Positions 12,701-26,068 of a DNA stretch of 64,000 bases are shown here, piece after piece (the first letter of the stretch is position 1; the number at the start of each line of letters is the position of its first letter). A program made the position numbers and the translations under genes. The stretch comes from Tetrahymena thermophila SB210. Taxonomy: Eukaryota > Ciliophora > Oligohymenophorea > Hymenostomatida > Tetrahymenidae. The notes below the pieces were generated by a model. It was not told the DNA's origin and ran no database searches. It worked only from the letters and a program-made list of their open reading frames with translations. The stretch is from the NCBI RefSeq assembly GCF_000189635.1, contig NW_002476481.1, forward strand, positions 186,001-250,000, written 5' to 3'.

Positions 12701-14895
12701 AATATCTAAATAATTCAAAATTAAATAAGCTCTAAATTAATATAATAAGATAAAAATAGATTTATTTATTTATTTCTTAAGAGTTATGATAAAAAATATT
12801 ATTAGATAGATTTGCATTTTTTTTTTTTGGTTTATATAATAATTTTTTAATTTATTATTAACTAAATTTTATCAAACTTAAGCAATCAATGTGTTTCGTG
12901 TATTTAAGATGGATTATTTATTAGCGGAAATGAATGCCTCTAATGCGACTCCTCCTGTCTAACTTGTAAAGGTGTTAAAAATACTGAATGCCTATCATGT
13001 AGAAAAGGACAGTATTTATTAGTCAGGTAAAAACTTGTTTAAATAAATATATTTAAAACTTTCTTAAAAATTATTTTGTAATTTTAATGCTCTAATAGTT
13101 TTTGCTTTATAAAACTTGATTGATTAATTAATAAATTCATGTAATTCCTCATATATTAGCTAAAACCCTTAAAATTAAAAATTGGAAACATTTTTTAAAA
13201 TTAAATTACTCTGTTTTTCTTTATGATGATTATGTGATATTTATTATATGAAGATTTGTAGTATATAAATTATACCTAAAATTAATATAATTTTAAATAA
13301 AAGTAATAATTCTTGCACAAGTAATTGCAACACAAAGAATGGATATTATATTTCAGATAATAAATGCCTTGAATGTCATAAAAATTGTCGCACTTGTAAT
13401 GGAGAGTTAGAAACAAATTGCTTGTCTTGTTCATTTGGGCTAATATTTTAACCCACTTTTCATAAATGTGATAAATGTGAAGAGGGATAATTTTTCAATG
13501 AATCTAATAATAAGTGTGAATATTGTCACAGGAGTTGCTTGATTTGTTCTGGTCCAGATATTAATCAATGCAAAATATGTGCAGGGGGATTAAATCTAAG
13601 CAAAGTTACAAATACTTGTGAAGAAAACACAAAAATTCAAAGTGAGAATGATGATCTTGAATATTTTCAAAGAATAGGATGCTTAGACTTATAAGATAAA
13701 TTAGATTAAAATTGTATCTAAAGATTCGAAACTATCCAATCTTAAACCAATATAATAAATATTTTAAGTATTTCAAATATCATACTAACAATTATTTCTT
13801 CTTTCTACACTTCATTTGGAAATTCTCTTGGCTCTATTTTTATACAAAACTCATAAACTTTAGGAAATTATATATTTGCTTCTGAATTGAATTCACTGTG
13901 GATTAATTAATTTGAATTGAAATCATATTACTCTTATCATATTATTACTATTGTACCTAATATAATTAAATAGCAAAATGGAAACATCTTTTACTCTTTT
14001 AATTAATTCAAAACTCTANNNNNNNNNNNNNNNNNNNNNNNNNNNNNNNNNNNNNNNNNNNNNNNNNNNNNNNNNNNNNNNNNNNNNNNNNNNNNNNNNN
14101 NNNNNNNNNNNNNNNNNNTTAATGCTGCGTATGCTCTATATTGGAAATAAAAATCTTGATATCGTAGACTTAGTTTTTATGGCTGTTTCTTTATCTGTTT
14201 ATATACTTTTACAGCTATATTGGAATATTAAAGTAGGATTTAAATACTATTCAATAACTTCAAACGAATTATAAACATTTGAAAGTTTGACTTAAAAAGT
14301 TGAAATATCTGATAACTTTTCTAGAATTTTTTGGTTGCTTTTTGAGTGGAAAAAAGTTATTATTACAGTTTTTTAATCAATATTTATATTCACTAATGAT
14401 AAATAACACCTTAGTTGCTGGATCCATTCTGGTTTAAATGTTTTTTTTATAATTTTCATCTTTATAAAATTGCCATTTTTAGAAAAATAATTTAACTTTA
14501 TAGTAATATCTTAAGAAATATTTTAGACAGTATTGACTGCTCTTTTAGGAATTATTTTAGCTTAAGAAAATAATTCAAATCCTTTAAATATTACTAGTTT
14601 ATCTTAAAACATGCATTCGAGTAAATATAATTTTAAATTTTAAACATTAAAATAGTTTTTTTATAAAGTATTTAGATATTTGAGTATCGGATTATTAGTA
14701 AGTTTAATTCTGTTATAATTATTAATGGTTACCTAGAAGTTATATAGATACATCTAGAAGCTTTTGTATATAAATAAAATGAGATTTACAAGTGATGACT
14801 CCAATTAATAAATAGAATAAATAAATGAAACAAATATCAACTAAATATTTGAAATGTTAGAGAATAATAAAAAAAATTTCAATTGGAAAAAATGA
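9753..14895 (+). CDS. Gene B: Cys-rich furin-like-repeat membrane protein, close paralogue of A; gap and frameshift in TM region
   Basis: Exons: 9753-9827, 10038-10084, 10233-10346, 10919-11068, 11124-11237, 11505-11708, 11782-11922, 11986-12123, 12216-12359, 12424-12567, 12883-13026, 13304-14620, 14669-14895. Exon 1 encodes a signal peptide (MRQIGIKAIVFIFLEILLL). Its ATG lies three codons upstream of the position used by A, where A has ATA. It lacks counterparts of three A exons (3351-3605, 4995-5141, 5245-5391), so the ectodomain is shorter. The final region is nearly identical to A but is cut by a 100-N gap. Just after the gap, a run of five A (four in A, around 14147-14153) shifts the frame and creates a TGA; beyond it the A-like frame is open to the TGA at 14893. 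This is either an error at a contig end or a real lesion. Same surface-protein family; function unknown. Confidence 0.8.
14019..14118. other. Assembly gap (100 N) inside the last large exon of gene B
   Basis: By alignment to gene A the flanks correspond to A positions 6528 and 6758, so about 229 bp are missing. They encode the extracellular loop and a hydrophobic segment around A residues 895-970. The 100 Ns are a placeholder length. Confidence 0.85.
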
Positions 14896-17846
14896 TGAAG
14901 TAATTATTTAAATTTAGAATACCCTGAATCTTCATTAATTAATTAACTGAATTTCATATTAAAATACATCTTTGAAAAAAAATTTTAATATTAAAATTCA
15001 TTAAAAGATGTGTCAAAAATCATACAAATTAAAAAGAATATATGTTATCTACGTTGAATATTTAAAATTCTAATTATTTTATAAAATCTTTATATTTGAT
15101 TTTAATTATAAATTAGTTTTATTTATTATTATTTGCTTTTGAAACTTATTAAATTAATTTATTAATATTAATTTCAAGAAAAGCTTCAAATAGACATTTA
15201 TTTATAAGTCTCTTTTTTTCCTTGTCAAAATTTGATATAAATTTTAAAAACAATCATACATATATTGTGATTATAAAATAATCTGATAGCAGATAAATTA
15301 ATTTTAGACATCATAATATTACTGCTAATTATTTTAAAAAGCCAATTAAAATTAAATTCCTACTATTTAATTAAAAATAAATATTTTAACAGAAACTATT
15401 TATTTATTTTTAGAAATTTAAGACTCATTTATTCATATTGTTTAATTATTTTATGATTTTAGCTTATAAAATTTGAATATTAGAAATGTAGATTCATACA
15501 TAATGTACTAAGTATTTGTAATATACTACTTTCTAGTGAATTTTTTTGTTATATATTTTTTTGATTTGATCATTTATTTTCTCTCCCTATTAAATGCAAA
15601 AATATAATTTTATTATGAATAAAATTTATTTGATCTTTAATTATATTTGAATCTTGCACGTCATTTCAGAATTACATTATATTATATCTCTAAAATGAAT
15701 GAAAACTCTCTAAAAATTAAGGGAGAATATTAAAACTTTTATTTTTAATTATTCAGATAATATTCTGTTAAAATTAGTTTATCTTAGAAATAATTTCAGT
15801 TTGTAAGAAGAAAAACTTAATTTTAAAAATCTATAAAAATATTTAAGGTATATTTAGAATATTGATAATAATTATTATTTTATATACTATTGAATATATC
15901 ATTTTCTAGTATAAACATTTTGAGTAAGTTAAAAATTTATTCAAATAATACTTAAGAAATTTTCTAATTAATAAGAAAAATTATCTCTAAAAAAAATAAA
16001 GAAATTTAATTTTTAAAACAATATCTACTAATTTAAATGGCAATAAAATTAATTCTAAGCGATCATTTAAATTATTAAAAAAAATAATTCAATAAAAAAA
16101 ATACTTCTTTGGAATTTAAAATACGAATTCTAATTTAAATTAAATATTTTTTATAAAAGCTAATTGATTTGTAAAATACAGTCAATATATAAAAAAGGAT
16201 TTATTAATGTAAATGGAAAAAATAATTAAATTTTTATTTTTATATTTTCCTCTTTACAATTGAGTATTTTGTGGAAATAAATTAATAAATTTTGTAAATT
16301 TTTGAGCAAAACTATTTACTTATTTATTGTTTGCTTTCCTCTTAAAGTTATACATTACTCTTTAATTAGCGAAACTTAGCTTAACTTGAAATGATTAAAT
16401 CAGTTAATACCAATTTAAATCTGATGATGATTATTTGCAAGCGTTCTATAAGTCATACAGAACAAAAGTCAATGTTATAAAAGATTAGTTGCTCAATTTG
16501 AAATTAATTGATAATAAATATTATTAACTTTAACTTAAATAAATTATGATCAACCAACATTAAGATTTGTGAATAAAAAAATAAATTTTGATTTCATTTA
16601 CTTAAAGAAGCAATTAGATTACCTCTTATATCACTATTTGATAAAAAAATTTAATTAAACGATTTGTATGAAAGAAAAGATAATTTACAAGTATAAAAGT
16701 AATTATATTTTAATTATCATACATACATCCAATCAATTAATTCAGAAAATAAGATTGATTTTACTTTTCTTATCTATCAGATTTAATTATTTTTGCTAAT
16801 AGTACCAACCAATTGCTTAATTTTATCTAATAATTTCTATCTTGGAGGAGATTTGATGAGTTTAAATTTTGATAAAGATATAAGTAAATTAATGGAAAAA
16901 AATACAATTGATTATAATGAATTATTTTATCTTTTTTTTACAATATAAATCATTTCACAAAACTATTTCTACAAGATTCAACCAACAAGTTAATTAATTT
17001 ATTTATTCTTGTTTTATTTATATTCAATAAAACAATTAAATTATCATTGATATGAATTAGTTTTTGTAAAATTAATAATTTTTAATAGATCAGAAGAATA
17101 AAGCCTTTTTGAAATTAATAAATAAAAAGTAAAAAATCTAATATTAAGAATACATGCAAAGCAAATAATATTGATGGAATTTTTCTATGTTAGAGGTGTA
17201 AATTAAATTTAAAATATATTTGCAGAAAATAAAAGAATGAAAATCAAAATTAATTAAAAAATAATTAGAAAGCAAGATATTGATTAAATATGACCATACA
17301 TCTAATAATATACAAATTTACCTTACATAAATTAATTTAGAAGTTTAGGATCTTGGAAAATGAGAAAGTATGAGTTCTATTTACAGTAAGTACTTTAAGG
17401 AGTTTTATAAAATATCTTTAAAAAATAATTAATTTACTATTTTTATCAAAGACTAAAAAATATTTTTCATTTTCTCTTGATAATTGAAAAAATGCATGGA
17501 GTTAGATTTTTACTTTTAGCATATAATTTATAAGAAAGAATATTTATTAATTTTTAACTTTAATATAAAAGAAATAACAATAATAATTCAATCAATTAAT
17601 TTTATGGTTGAATTTGCTTTTAACAAAATTCACTAAATTTACTAGAAAAATACAAACTAAAGTTAAGGAAATAATTTGTCCCTAATCTAATTACGGGATG
17701 GATTACATAGATTTAAATAAATAATATAAATATGCTTCGTAAAATAGATATTACTAATCAATTAAGAAAAATCATCGAAACTCAAAATCAATATAGTCGA
17801 AATTTTGATTAAAAAATACATATTTTGTTAAATCAAAACAATCAAA
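14896..17846. other. Intergenic B-C
   Basis: Nearly 3 kb with no Cys module, signal exon or RNA gene recognised. The only suggestive coding signal is a pair of TGA-free stretches at 16390-16572 and 16592-17050 on the + strand, listed separately. The rest is AT-rich sequence with short homopolymers. Confidence 0.5.
16390..17050 (+). pseudogene. Possible decayed gene fragment (unrecognised)
   Basis: Two ciliate-code open stretches, 61 and 152 codons, separated by in-frame TGA codons and a frame change. The first reads ...KSDDDYLQAFYKSYRTKV..., the second ...LKEAIRLPLISLFDKKIQ... and later FYLGGDLMSL. Composition (Lys, Asp, Glu, Arg, few Asn runs) looks more protein-like than the surrounding DNA. 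No start, splice pattern or family is recognisable, and a TGA-free run of 152 codons is only mildly unusual at this base composition. It could be a relic unrelated to the array, or chance. Confidence 0.2.
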
Positions 17847-20800
17847 ATGAGTTTAAAACAAACATTGATAATATTATTTTTTAAAGCTATCCTTGTGTTA
17901 AGAGCAGAAGATGGCTTCTAATTGAAGGTATTAATTTTATATAATAATTTCACATAATATTAAATATACCATTTTGTACATTAAATCAGCTGCTTTTTTA
18001 AAGCAAAATTAATTGTTACAATTTTTATAGCAAAAAATATTAATATTAGATTTAAAAAGATATTCATTTAATTTTGTTGATAAATCAAGGTAAATAAATA
18101 AATATATTTGCTTGAAAATAGATACTATAATTCCATTTTACTTACGAATTTATTTACTATTTATTATATTAATGCTCTTATAGCAAACAAAATTTTATAA
18201 AATTGGAATATTTAAAAATATTTATCTTATTAAAGAATAAATACCACATATATTTCTCATTCTTTTAGAAGAAATTCTATCATTCCGCATGTTAAAAATT
18301 AGCAATCTTGTAATTGCATTCATAAATTTCATATCAAAGTTAAATTAATTGATCATTTCATATTCATGCAAAAATAGAACTTTAGCTAGTTTAGGACAAG
18401 TTTTTTTATAAATATCTATCTCTATAATAAATACAACAAATTATATATTACTTATTATAGATCACAAAAAATAATCTTTGAAAGCTAGTGACTTACTTAC
18501 TTACTTACTTATTACATTTTGAAAAAGCTTAACAGATATCTTTCAAAGAATATTGAAAATTTATCAAAAAAATATTATTCATCCATCAAATTTATTAAAG
18601 ATTTAGAATTTTTAGAAATGTTTAATTTTAATAAATTAAATTTTAAAAATAGAAAATGTAAATGTGATACAAGTAATGGATACTATATTTCAACTGATAA
18701 TTAATGTCTTAAATGTCATGAAAGTTGTTTGACTTGTTTTGGTGATTCTTAACAAAATTGCTAATCTTGTCATCCTGGAACCTATCTCTATTAAGATTTG
18801 TAAATTTTTTTGTAGAGATTTTTAATATATATGAAAATTTAAATTAATAAAAATAGTAGTTGTAAAACATGTGATCAAGATAAAGGATATTATATTAAAG
18901 AAAATAAATATTGTTATTAGTGTCATCAAAGTTGTTAGACATGCTATTTTATTTCAATTACAAGTTGCTTGTCATGTAAAACTGGAACATATTTATATCC
19001 AGATAAGTAAATTATTTTTAGAAATATTTAATATTAAAAATTAAATTAAAAAAAATAGTACATGTAAAGAATGTGATACAAATAACGGCTATTTTATTTA
19101 AGAGTAAAAATGTCTTAATTGTAATTAAAGCTGTTTAACTTGTAGTGATATTTTAGAATCAAATTGCTTGTCTTGTCATTAAAGATATTATCTCTACGAA
19201 AATTTGTAAATTATTTTTAAAAATTTTTAATATTAATAAATTAAATTAAAAAAATAGTACATGCTAACAAAGTTGTGATATTTAAAATGGATATTTTATT
19301 CAAGAAAATAAATGTATTAAATGTCATGAAAGCTGTTTAACTTGTAATGGCAAATCTTAATAAAATTGCTTGTCTTGCAAAACTGGAAAATATCTCTCAT
19401 TAGATAAGTAATAATCTTAGCAATTTTTAATTTTAATAAACTGAGTTAATTTTAAAAAATAGTTCATGCAAACTAATTTGTGATATTAACAACGGAAATT
19501 TTATTCAAGAAGACAAATGTATCCAATGTGATAAAAGCTGCTTAACATGTAATGGTAGTTCTAATTCAAGTTGCTAATCTTGTTAATCTGGTTTTTATCT
19601 TTATCAGGATAAGTAAGATTTTATTAGTTTTTTTAATTTCGAAAAAGATCATAATACTTACTTACTTACTTTCTCTTTTTAAGTAATGAAGATATGTTTA
19701 TAAAAAATTCTTATTTTTAATGAAAGAATATCTTTGATATTTCATAAAATAATATTTTACTTTTTTGAAAATATAACAGTACTTGCTAAGATAAGTGTGA
19801 TACTGAAAATGGTTATATAATTATAGCTAATTAATGTTATAATTGTCCTTAAAATTGTTTAAATTGTAGCAATCCTATCTAATGTTTGAAATGTAAACCT
19901 AGCTATTATCTTTTATCAAATAAGTAAATTATAATTATTCTAAAAATCCTAATAATAAAATTTTACTTATAACTACTATTTTAGAAAGTGTTCCTCTACA
20001 TGTAGCAAAGATAATGGATTTTATATTGAAAATGAAAATTGCTTACCATGTGATGCAAGCTGCTTAACTTGTAATGGTAGTTTAGCTTCAAATTGCTTGT
20101 CTTGTCAGTCTGGATCATATCTATATTAAAATAAGTATATTATTATTATGAAAATGTTAATATTGTTAATTATTTAATTAAAAATATAGTACTTGCTCAG
20201 ATAAATGTGATACGAAAAATGGTTATATTATTTAAGGATCTAAGTGCTTATTATGTCACAAAAACTGCTTAACATGTTTGGATAGTTCTATTTCAAGCTG
20301 CGAAACTTGTAAATATGGTTATTACCTTTATCAGAATAAGTAAGATTTTATTAATTTTTCTAAATTTTAAGAATTCAAATATAATTATTTACTTTTTTGA
20401 ATGAATAATAGAACTTGCTAGGATAAGTGTGATATTTAAAACGGCTATTATATTTCTGGTAATAACTGTTTTCAGTGTCCTTAAAATTGTTTAACTTGTA
20501 GCGATTCTACCAAATGCTAGAAATGTAACCCTAAGTATTATCTTTTGTAAGATAAGTAAAATAATAATTATTCTAAAAATCCTAAAAATAATATATTATT
20601 TTTTATTTGTATTTTAGCACATGTTCCTCTACATGTAACACAGATAAAGGATATTATATTGATAATTCAAATTGCTTACCATGTGATGCAAATTGCTTAA
20701 CTTGTAATGGTAGTTTAGCTTCAAATTGCTTGTCTTGTAAATAAAGGTCATATCTATATTAAAACAAGTATATTATTATTATTATGAAAATGTTAATTTT

Positions 20801-23596
20801 GTTAAGTCTAGAATTAAAAAAAATATAGAACTTGCTCAGATAAATGTGATACGAAAAATGGTTATTTTATTTAAGGATCTGATTGCTTATTATGTCACGA
20901 AAGCTGCTTAACATGTTAGGATAGTTCTAATTCAAGTTGCAAAACTTGTAAATCTGGTTATTACCTTTATTAGAATAAGTAAGATTTTATTAATTTTACT
21001 AAATTATGCAAAAATAAACTTGAAAAATATTTTGAAAACTAAAGAAAATTTTAACTTACTCTTCTTAAATAGTTAAGATTTGTTTGCTAAAAATTCTTAT
21101 TTATTTTTAATGAAAGCATATCTTTGAAAATTTAAAATTTTTTATATTAATTTTTACTTGTTTGAAAAAATAACAGAACTTGCTAAAATAAATGTGATAC
21201 TCAAAATGGTTATTATATTTCTGGTAGTAACTGTTTACAATGTCATTAAAATTGTTTGACTTGTAATGGTGATTCAAGTAATAATTGTTAAGATTGTAAT
21301 AAAGGTCTTTATTTTTAACCAGACAAGTAAATTTGTAACTTTCATAATATATATATTATTAATATCTTTATATAATTAATAGTTCATGCGGTCAATGTAA
21401 TACAAATAATGGATATTTTATTTCTGGAAATAAATGCTTGTAATGTAATTAAAATTGTTTAACTTGTATTGACTCTACTAAGTGTTTGAAATGTAACCTT
21501 AACTATTATCTTTTATCTGATAAGTAAAATTAGTATTATCCTAAGCATAATATTTTATTATTTATTTGTATTTTATTTAGCACATGTTCCTCTAACTGCA
21601 GCACAAATAAAGGATATTATATTGAAAATTAAAATTGCTTACCGTGTGATGCTAGTTGCTTAACTTGTAATGGTGGTTCTAAAGGAAATTGCCTAACTTG
21701 TAATTCAAACTTTTATTAGAGTAGCAAGTAAATTATTATTATCAAAATTTAATATTTTTTAAATCTAAAGATATTTTGTTTCATAAATTAATGTTTTAAA
21801 AATTTTTAATTTTTAATTTTTAGATAAAAGGATAACAGTGGTCTTACTGGAGTAGAGTGCTATCCTTGTGATAAATCCTGCTTAAAGTGTAAAGGCCCTT
21901 TAGAAACAGACTGTCTATCTTGCCCTAAAAATTAAACTTTATTACCAACTCTTAGCAAGTGTTCTATTTGTGAGGAAGAATACTTTTTTAATATAACCAC
22001 GAATAACTGTGATTAATGTCATAAAACATGTTTAACTTGTACTGGCAAAAATAAAAATGAATGTATAGATTGCAATGGAGGATTAAAACTCAGTAGTATT
22101 ACTAAAACGTGTGAATAAAGTAGTTAAATTTAAAAAGAATAAAAATAAATCTAACTTAGCTAAGAAATAGGCTGTTATAACTAAACTCAACAATCTATAG
22201 ATAATTCTTGCTTAGATGAATTCGAAAATAGCTAATCCTCAACTTAAAATCTTGAAACATTGGCTATAATAAATATATCACTTATTTTAGCTTCTTCAAT
22301 TTTCACTCAATATGGCTCAAGTCTTGGTTGGATATTTATTAATGATTAATAGATTTTGGGTAATTATATATTTGCTTATAAACTAATACCTTTATGGATG
22401 AATTAATTTGAAATGAAAACGAGCTATTCTCATCACTTTTTTACTTTGGTTCCTAATATATTTACTTTTCAAGATGATAATTAAACAAATCTTTTTTAGT
22501 TTAACTAATTCAGCACTCTATTAAAAATAAATAATTTTGAGAGTAGTTTCTTAAATAATTGTATTAATCATTTATTTGTATTTGGCTTTTGCTTAGTGAT
22601 GATATTTACTTTTTTCTGTTTGAATATAAGACAAAATAAAAACTAGGAAAATAGTACAATTTAAAAAATTTATTTTTACATAAAGTGGAATTTGTTTGTA
22701 AACTTATACAGGATTATGTCTAGTTTTCTGGTTTTTAATTCTGCATATGTTTTCTTCTGGAAAAATGAGTTCAATAGCTCCGATTTGATTTGCATAATAG
22801 TTTTTCTAAGTTTCTATTTTATCATGCAAATATTTTGGAATGTAAAAATTGGATGTAAATACTACTCTATGCCCTACAATTATATTGTTTAATTTTAAAA
22901 CCTAGTTTAAGATATTGAAATTTGCTCTGTTTCTTAGAGAATATTTTGGCTCTTATTTGAATGGAAAAAAATAATTATTTCTATAATATAAGCCATATTT
23001 ATTTTCGATAAGGAGAAGCTTTCGCTTACATGCTGGATTCATATAGGAATCAATTTTATATTTCTTCTTTACATCATCAATTAAAAGCCTTTTATTGAAA
23101 GTCAAATTAACTTTGTTGTTATCAGTTAAGAATTTTTAAATCTAATTGTTATTGTTTTTCTGAGTATAGTATTTATTTAAGATGATGAAAAGTATCCTTA
23201 TGAAGTATCAGATTTAAACTTAAATATGAAAAAGGGTAAATTTAAATTTAAGTTTTTATTTTAAAATATAAATAAATCTATTTTAAAATTCTTTCTTATA
23301 AATAAAATAAAGTAAATTTATCTAATTATCTATTTATTATTTATTAAATAGCATATAGAATTGCAAATTACTTATATTTAGGTATATCTATTTGTGTACA
23401 TGCACTACTTTTGTTGTAAAAAGGATGGAGAAGCTTAAAATTGCTTTATTAAATGTTGTATTTAAAGAAAAACTAAAATTAAGTAACCACTTAAAGCATG
23501 GTAGAATAAATATCTGATTCTAATTTAAGTAAGATATTTGAAATACTTAATTAATCGAAAAATAAAAGTAAATTTGACTGGAAAAATAGAATTTGA
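17847..23596 (+). CDS. Gene C: Cys-rich furin-like-repeat multi-pass membrane protein (about 1288 aa)
   Basis: Exons: 17847-17927, 18031-18089, 18653-18799, 18857-19006, 19059-19205, 19258-19407, 19463-19612, 19780-19923, 19985-20134, 20190-20339, 20412-20555, 20618-20767, 20829-20978, 21177-21326, 21383-21523, 21581-21727, 21824-23235, 23352-23596. Exon 1 is a signal peptide (MSLKQTLIILFFKAILVLRA). The fourteen module exons are very regular (141-150 nt) and follow CDxxNGYYI...CLxCxxSCLTCNGS...NCLSC...YLYQxK, all between phase-2 introns. They look like repeats of two or three alternating types, with CSSTC- and CSDKC-starting modules recurring in pairs. The last region has two or three more modules, about eight hydrophobic segments from about residue 880, and a phase-1 final intron. 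It is the longest complete ectodomain here. Exon 2 is short and its call rests on phase and splice signals; a missed exon in 18090-18652 is possible. Confidence 0.85.
18490..18511. repeat. TTAC/ACTT microsatellite in gene C intron
   Basis: About five tandem ACTT units in the intron before the exon at 18653. A related shorter run is near 19653-19670 in a later intron of the same gene. Confidence 0.8.
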
Positions 23597-26068
23597 ATAT
23601 AATATACCCTAACTTCTCATTAATTAAGGAGCCCCCACAATTTTGGATGGCTACTTTGTGTTTTTTAATTTAATAAAATTTAATATTTTAAGGTTATGAT
23701 TTGATTTATTAGTCTGAAAATATATCCTACAATAGTTAAATATATTTTTCAATTAATCACTTATTGCATATAAAATAGTTGTTTTGTCTTTTATCATTAT
23801 CTATCTAAATCTTTTTCAAAAAATTTTACAGCTTCTAAACTGCGAGGAAAATTATAATTAATATAAATTACTTAATGTTATATTTAGTTTATTGTTTTTG
23901 TTTTTCCACTTGAAATTTAATTAAATATAAAAGTGTAATCAAAAAGGATTGATCGTATATAGAAAGCATGAGCTTTTTACAGTTTATTTATGAGGAAAAA
24001 TCAAATAAGCTTCATAAATTTTTTAATGAAATTTTATAGTATTTTTATTATTATAAAATTAATGATAAATATTATTGGATTTCATAAAATATTTTATGAT
24101 TTTAGCAAAGTTTAATAGTTTTATTTTTACATTGGATATTTAACGCTTCTTTAATCAAGAATTTAATTATAAAAAGGATATTAATTTCAATAATTTAATT
24201 AATAAATGATGATAATTTATCCATAAATAGATTATAAGAAGAAAAAAAAATTAACAAATATTGTTTTCTATCCACATATTTTTTGTAATAAACATAATAG
24301 AGTACTTTCATTTTTATGGTGAAAATATAAACAATATTTATAAGACCTCTTAAATTATATTACATATTTAAGATAGAAAAAAAATAGCCAATTGATTGAT
24401 CAACTTTAAGGCATGATTCACAAGCAAAAGATATTTCGATGAAATTATTAAACAAAAAGTCATTAGAAAGATTAAAATTTATAAATAATATTTTTTAAAA
24501 AGATATTGATATTAAAAATAAATTGCTATGAATTATTAAAAAAAATTAAAATTGATAGTTTTTATCTTGCTTAAGATTGTATTTTTTAGTAGAGCTAAGG
24601 AAGAATCCAAAACAAATGTAATTATTTAGATTAATATAAAAATATTTCAATTAAAGATAGATAATATCTTATTTATTAATTCATATTTAAGCACCATTTT
24701 ATTAATAATTTTTAATTCTTAAACTTTTTTAGAAATAAAAATTTACAATAAATTTTAAGTTAATTTTTCATTTTACTAGAATAAACCATTTATTAATTTA
24801 TAAATCAATATTTTTTTAAGACCATGTATTCCTAGTCATAATAAAATTAGTTTATAAAAAAGATTTGTAAGTTATTATATAATACATTGAAATAGTTTAT
24901 ATTTTAATATTTAATTGATTTAAAAAATAAATTAACCTATAACCTTTAAAAAAAATATTACTTAAATTCAATAATAAAAAATTTATAAAACAAGCTTAAT
25001 AAAATTATAATTTATCTTGAAATTTATGAATTATTAACTTTAATTTTTTAAATATAAATAGCTTTCATCAATAGTATTGTTTATTTGCAGTGAAGGTTTG
25101 TATTATGATCCTAATATGTAAAACTTTAGATTAAAATTCATAAAATAGTTACTTTTTTAAGAAAATTATTAAATTTAAAATTATATACACTAAGTTCTCG
25201 TATATTTATAGAAATTATGGATGTTAAAAACTTTAAAAATTTTCAATTTATCTTTTATAAAATGGTTAAAATGCTTTAATTTCAACAGAAATTAAGAAAT
25301 CAAATATTAAATTAGATATGAAATTTCAAATAAATTTTCTTAAAATAAGTAAAATTATTAACTCAAATAATATTTTTGTAAGAGAATATTACAAAAATTG
25401 ATTAACTCCTATATCTTCTCATAAATGAGCACCATCTCCACCTCTGCAAAATTTTCACTTTTTTTTTGCTTTAATCAGTGATTTCAAAATTCTGGAGGAA
25501 ACTTTCCTCTTTATGGTCTTAAGGTATCATTTAGATGAAAGAAAATTTTTATTTTGTCAAAATATAGTTTTTGTTTTTTTTTTTTTTGCTGATTTTACTA
25601 CTTTTTTAAAAATTTCTTCTTTTTCCTCTGTCCAAAATTCTTCAGCTTATCATTACTATGAAGCAAAAAATAAATATAAATGTAAATTTTATTTTCCGTC
25701 ACTAATTTAAAACTAGGAAAAGTTATCAAATAGATAATTTAATTGTCATAATGAAAAAAATTTTTTAAATTTGATCACTGGTTTTTTACTCTCTTAAAAT
25801 TTTGGATATTAATAAAAATGAAAAATAATTAATGAGAATTTACAGATCTCATTTCAAAATAATGATTCCCCATCTTCTTTTTTTATTAAAATAATTATTA
25901 TCTAACTTCTAAAATAAAAATCTTTGAGACAAGTATAATACTTTAAATCATACTTAATTTACTACAATAAATATATAGCTTAATTATTTTTTTCAATTTC
26001 GTCTAAATAAAATAATATTTTTTAAACAAATTTTATATTAAAATTTAAAATATTTTTTTAATTTTTAG
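23597..26068. other. Intergenic C-D, must contain the missing 5' exons of D
   Basis: About 2.5 kb. No convincing signal-peptide exon with a following phase-0 donor was found for gene D. Candidates near 24025 and 25534 lack a good donor or family resemblance. A 16-bp stretch at 23617-23632 (ttctcattaattaagg) matches the end of the MITE at 39104. A T14 homopolymer lies near 25573-25586, and the opposite strand there has a short Lys/Glu-rich frame broken at that homopolymer. Nothing else was identified. Confidence 0.45.

Noticed and set aside
18519..18704. Standard-code + strand ORF starting MKKLNRYLSKN
   Set aside because: Its first two thirds are intron. Only its end, from 18653, coincides with a gene C module exon. 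The apparent start is a TTG, and splicing at AG 18651-18652 gives the phase shared by all modules.
24024..24090. Candidate signal exon for gene D beginning MKFYSIFIIIK
   Set aside because: It is hydrophobic by virtue of AT-rich codons. There is no GTAAAT-type donor at a phase-0 position after it and no similarity to the other leaders beyond chance.
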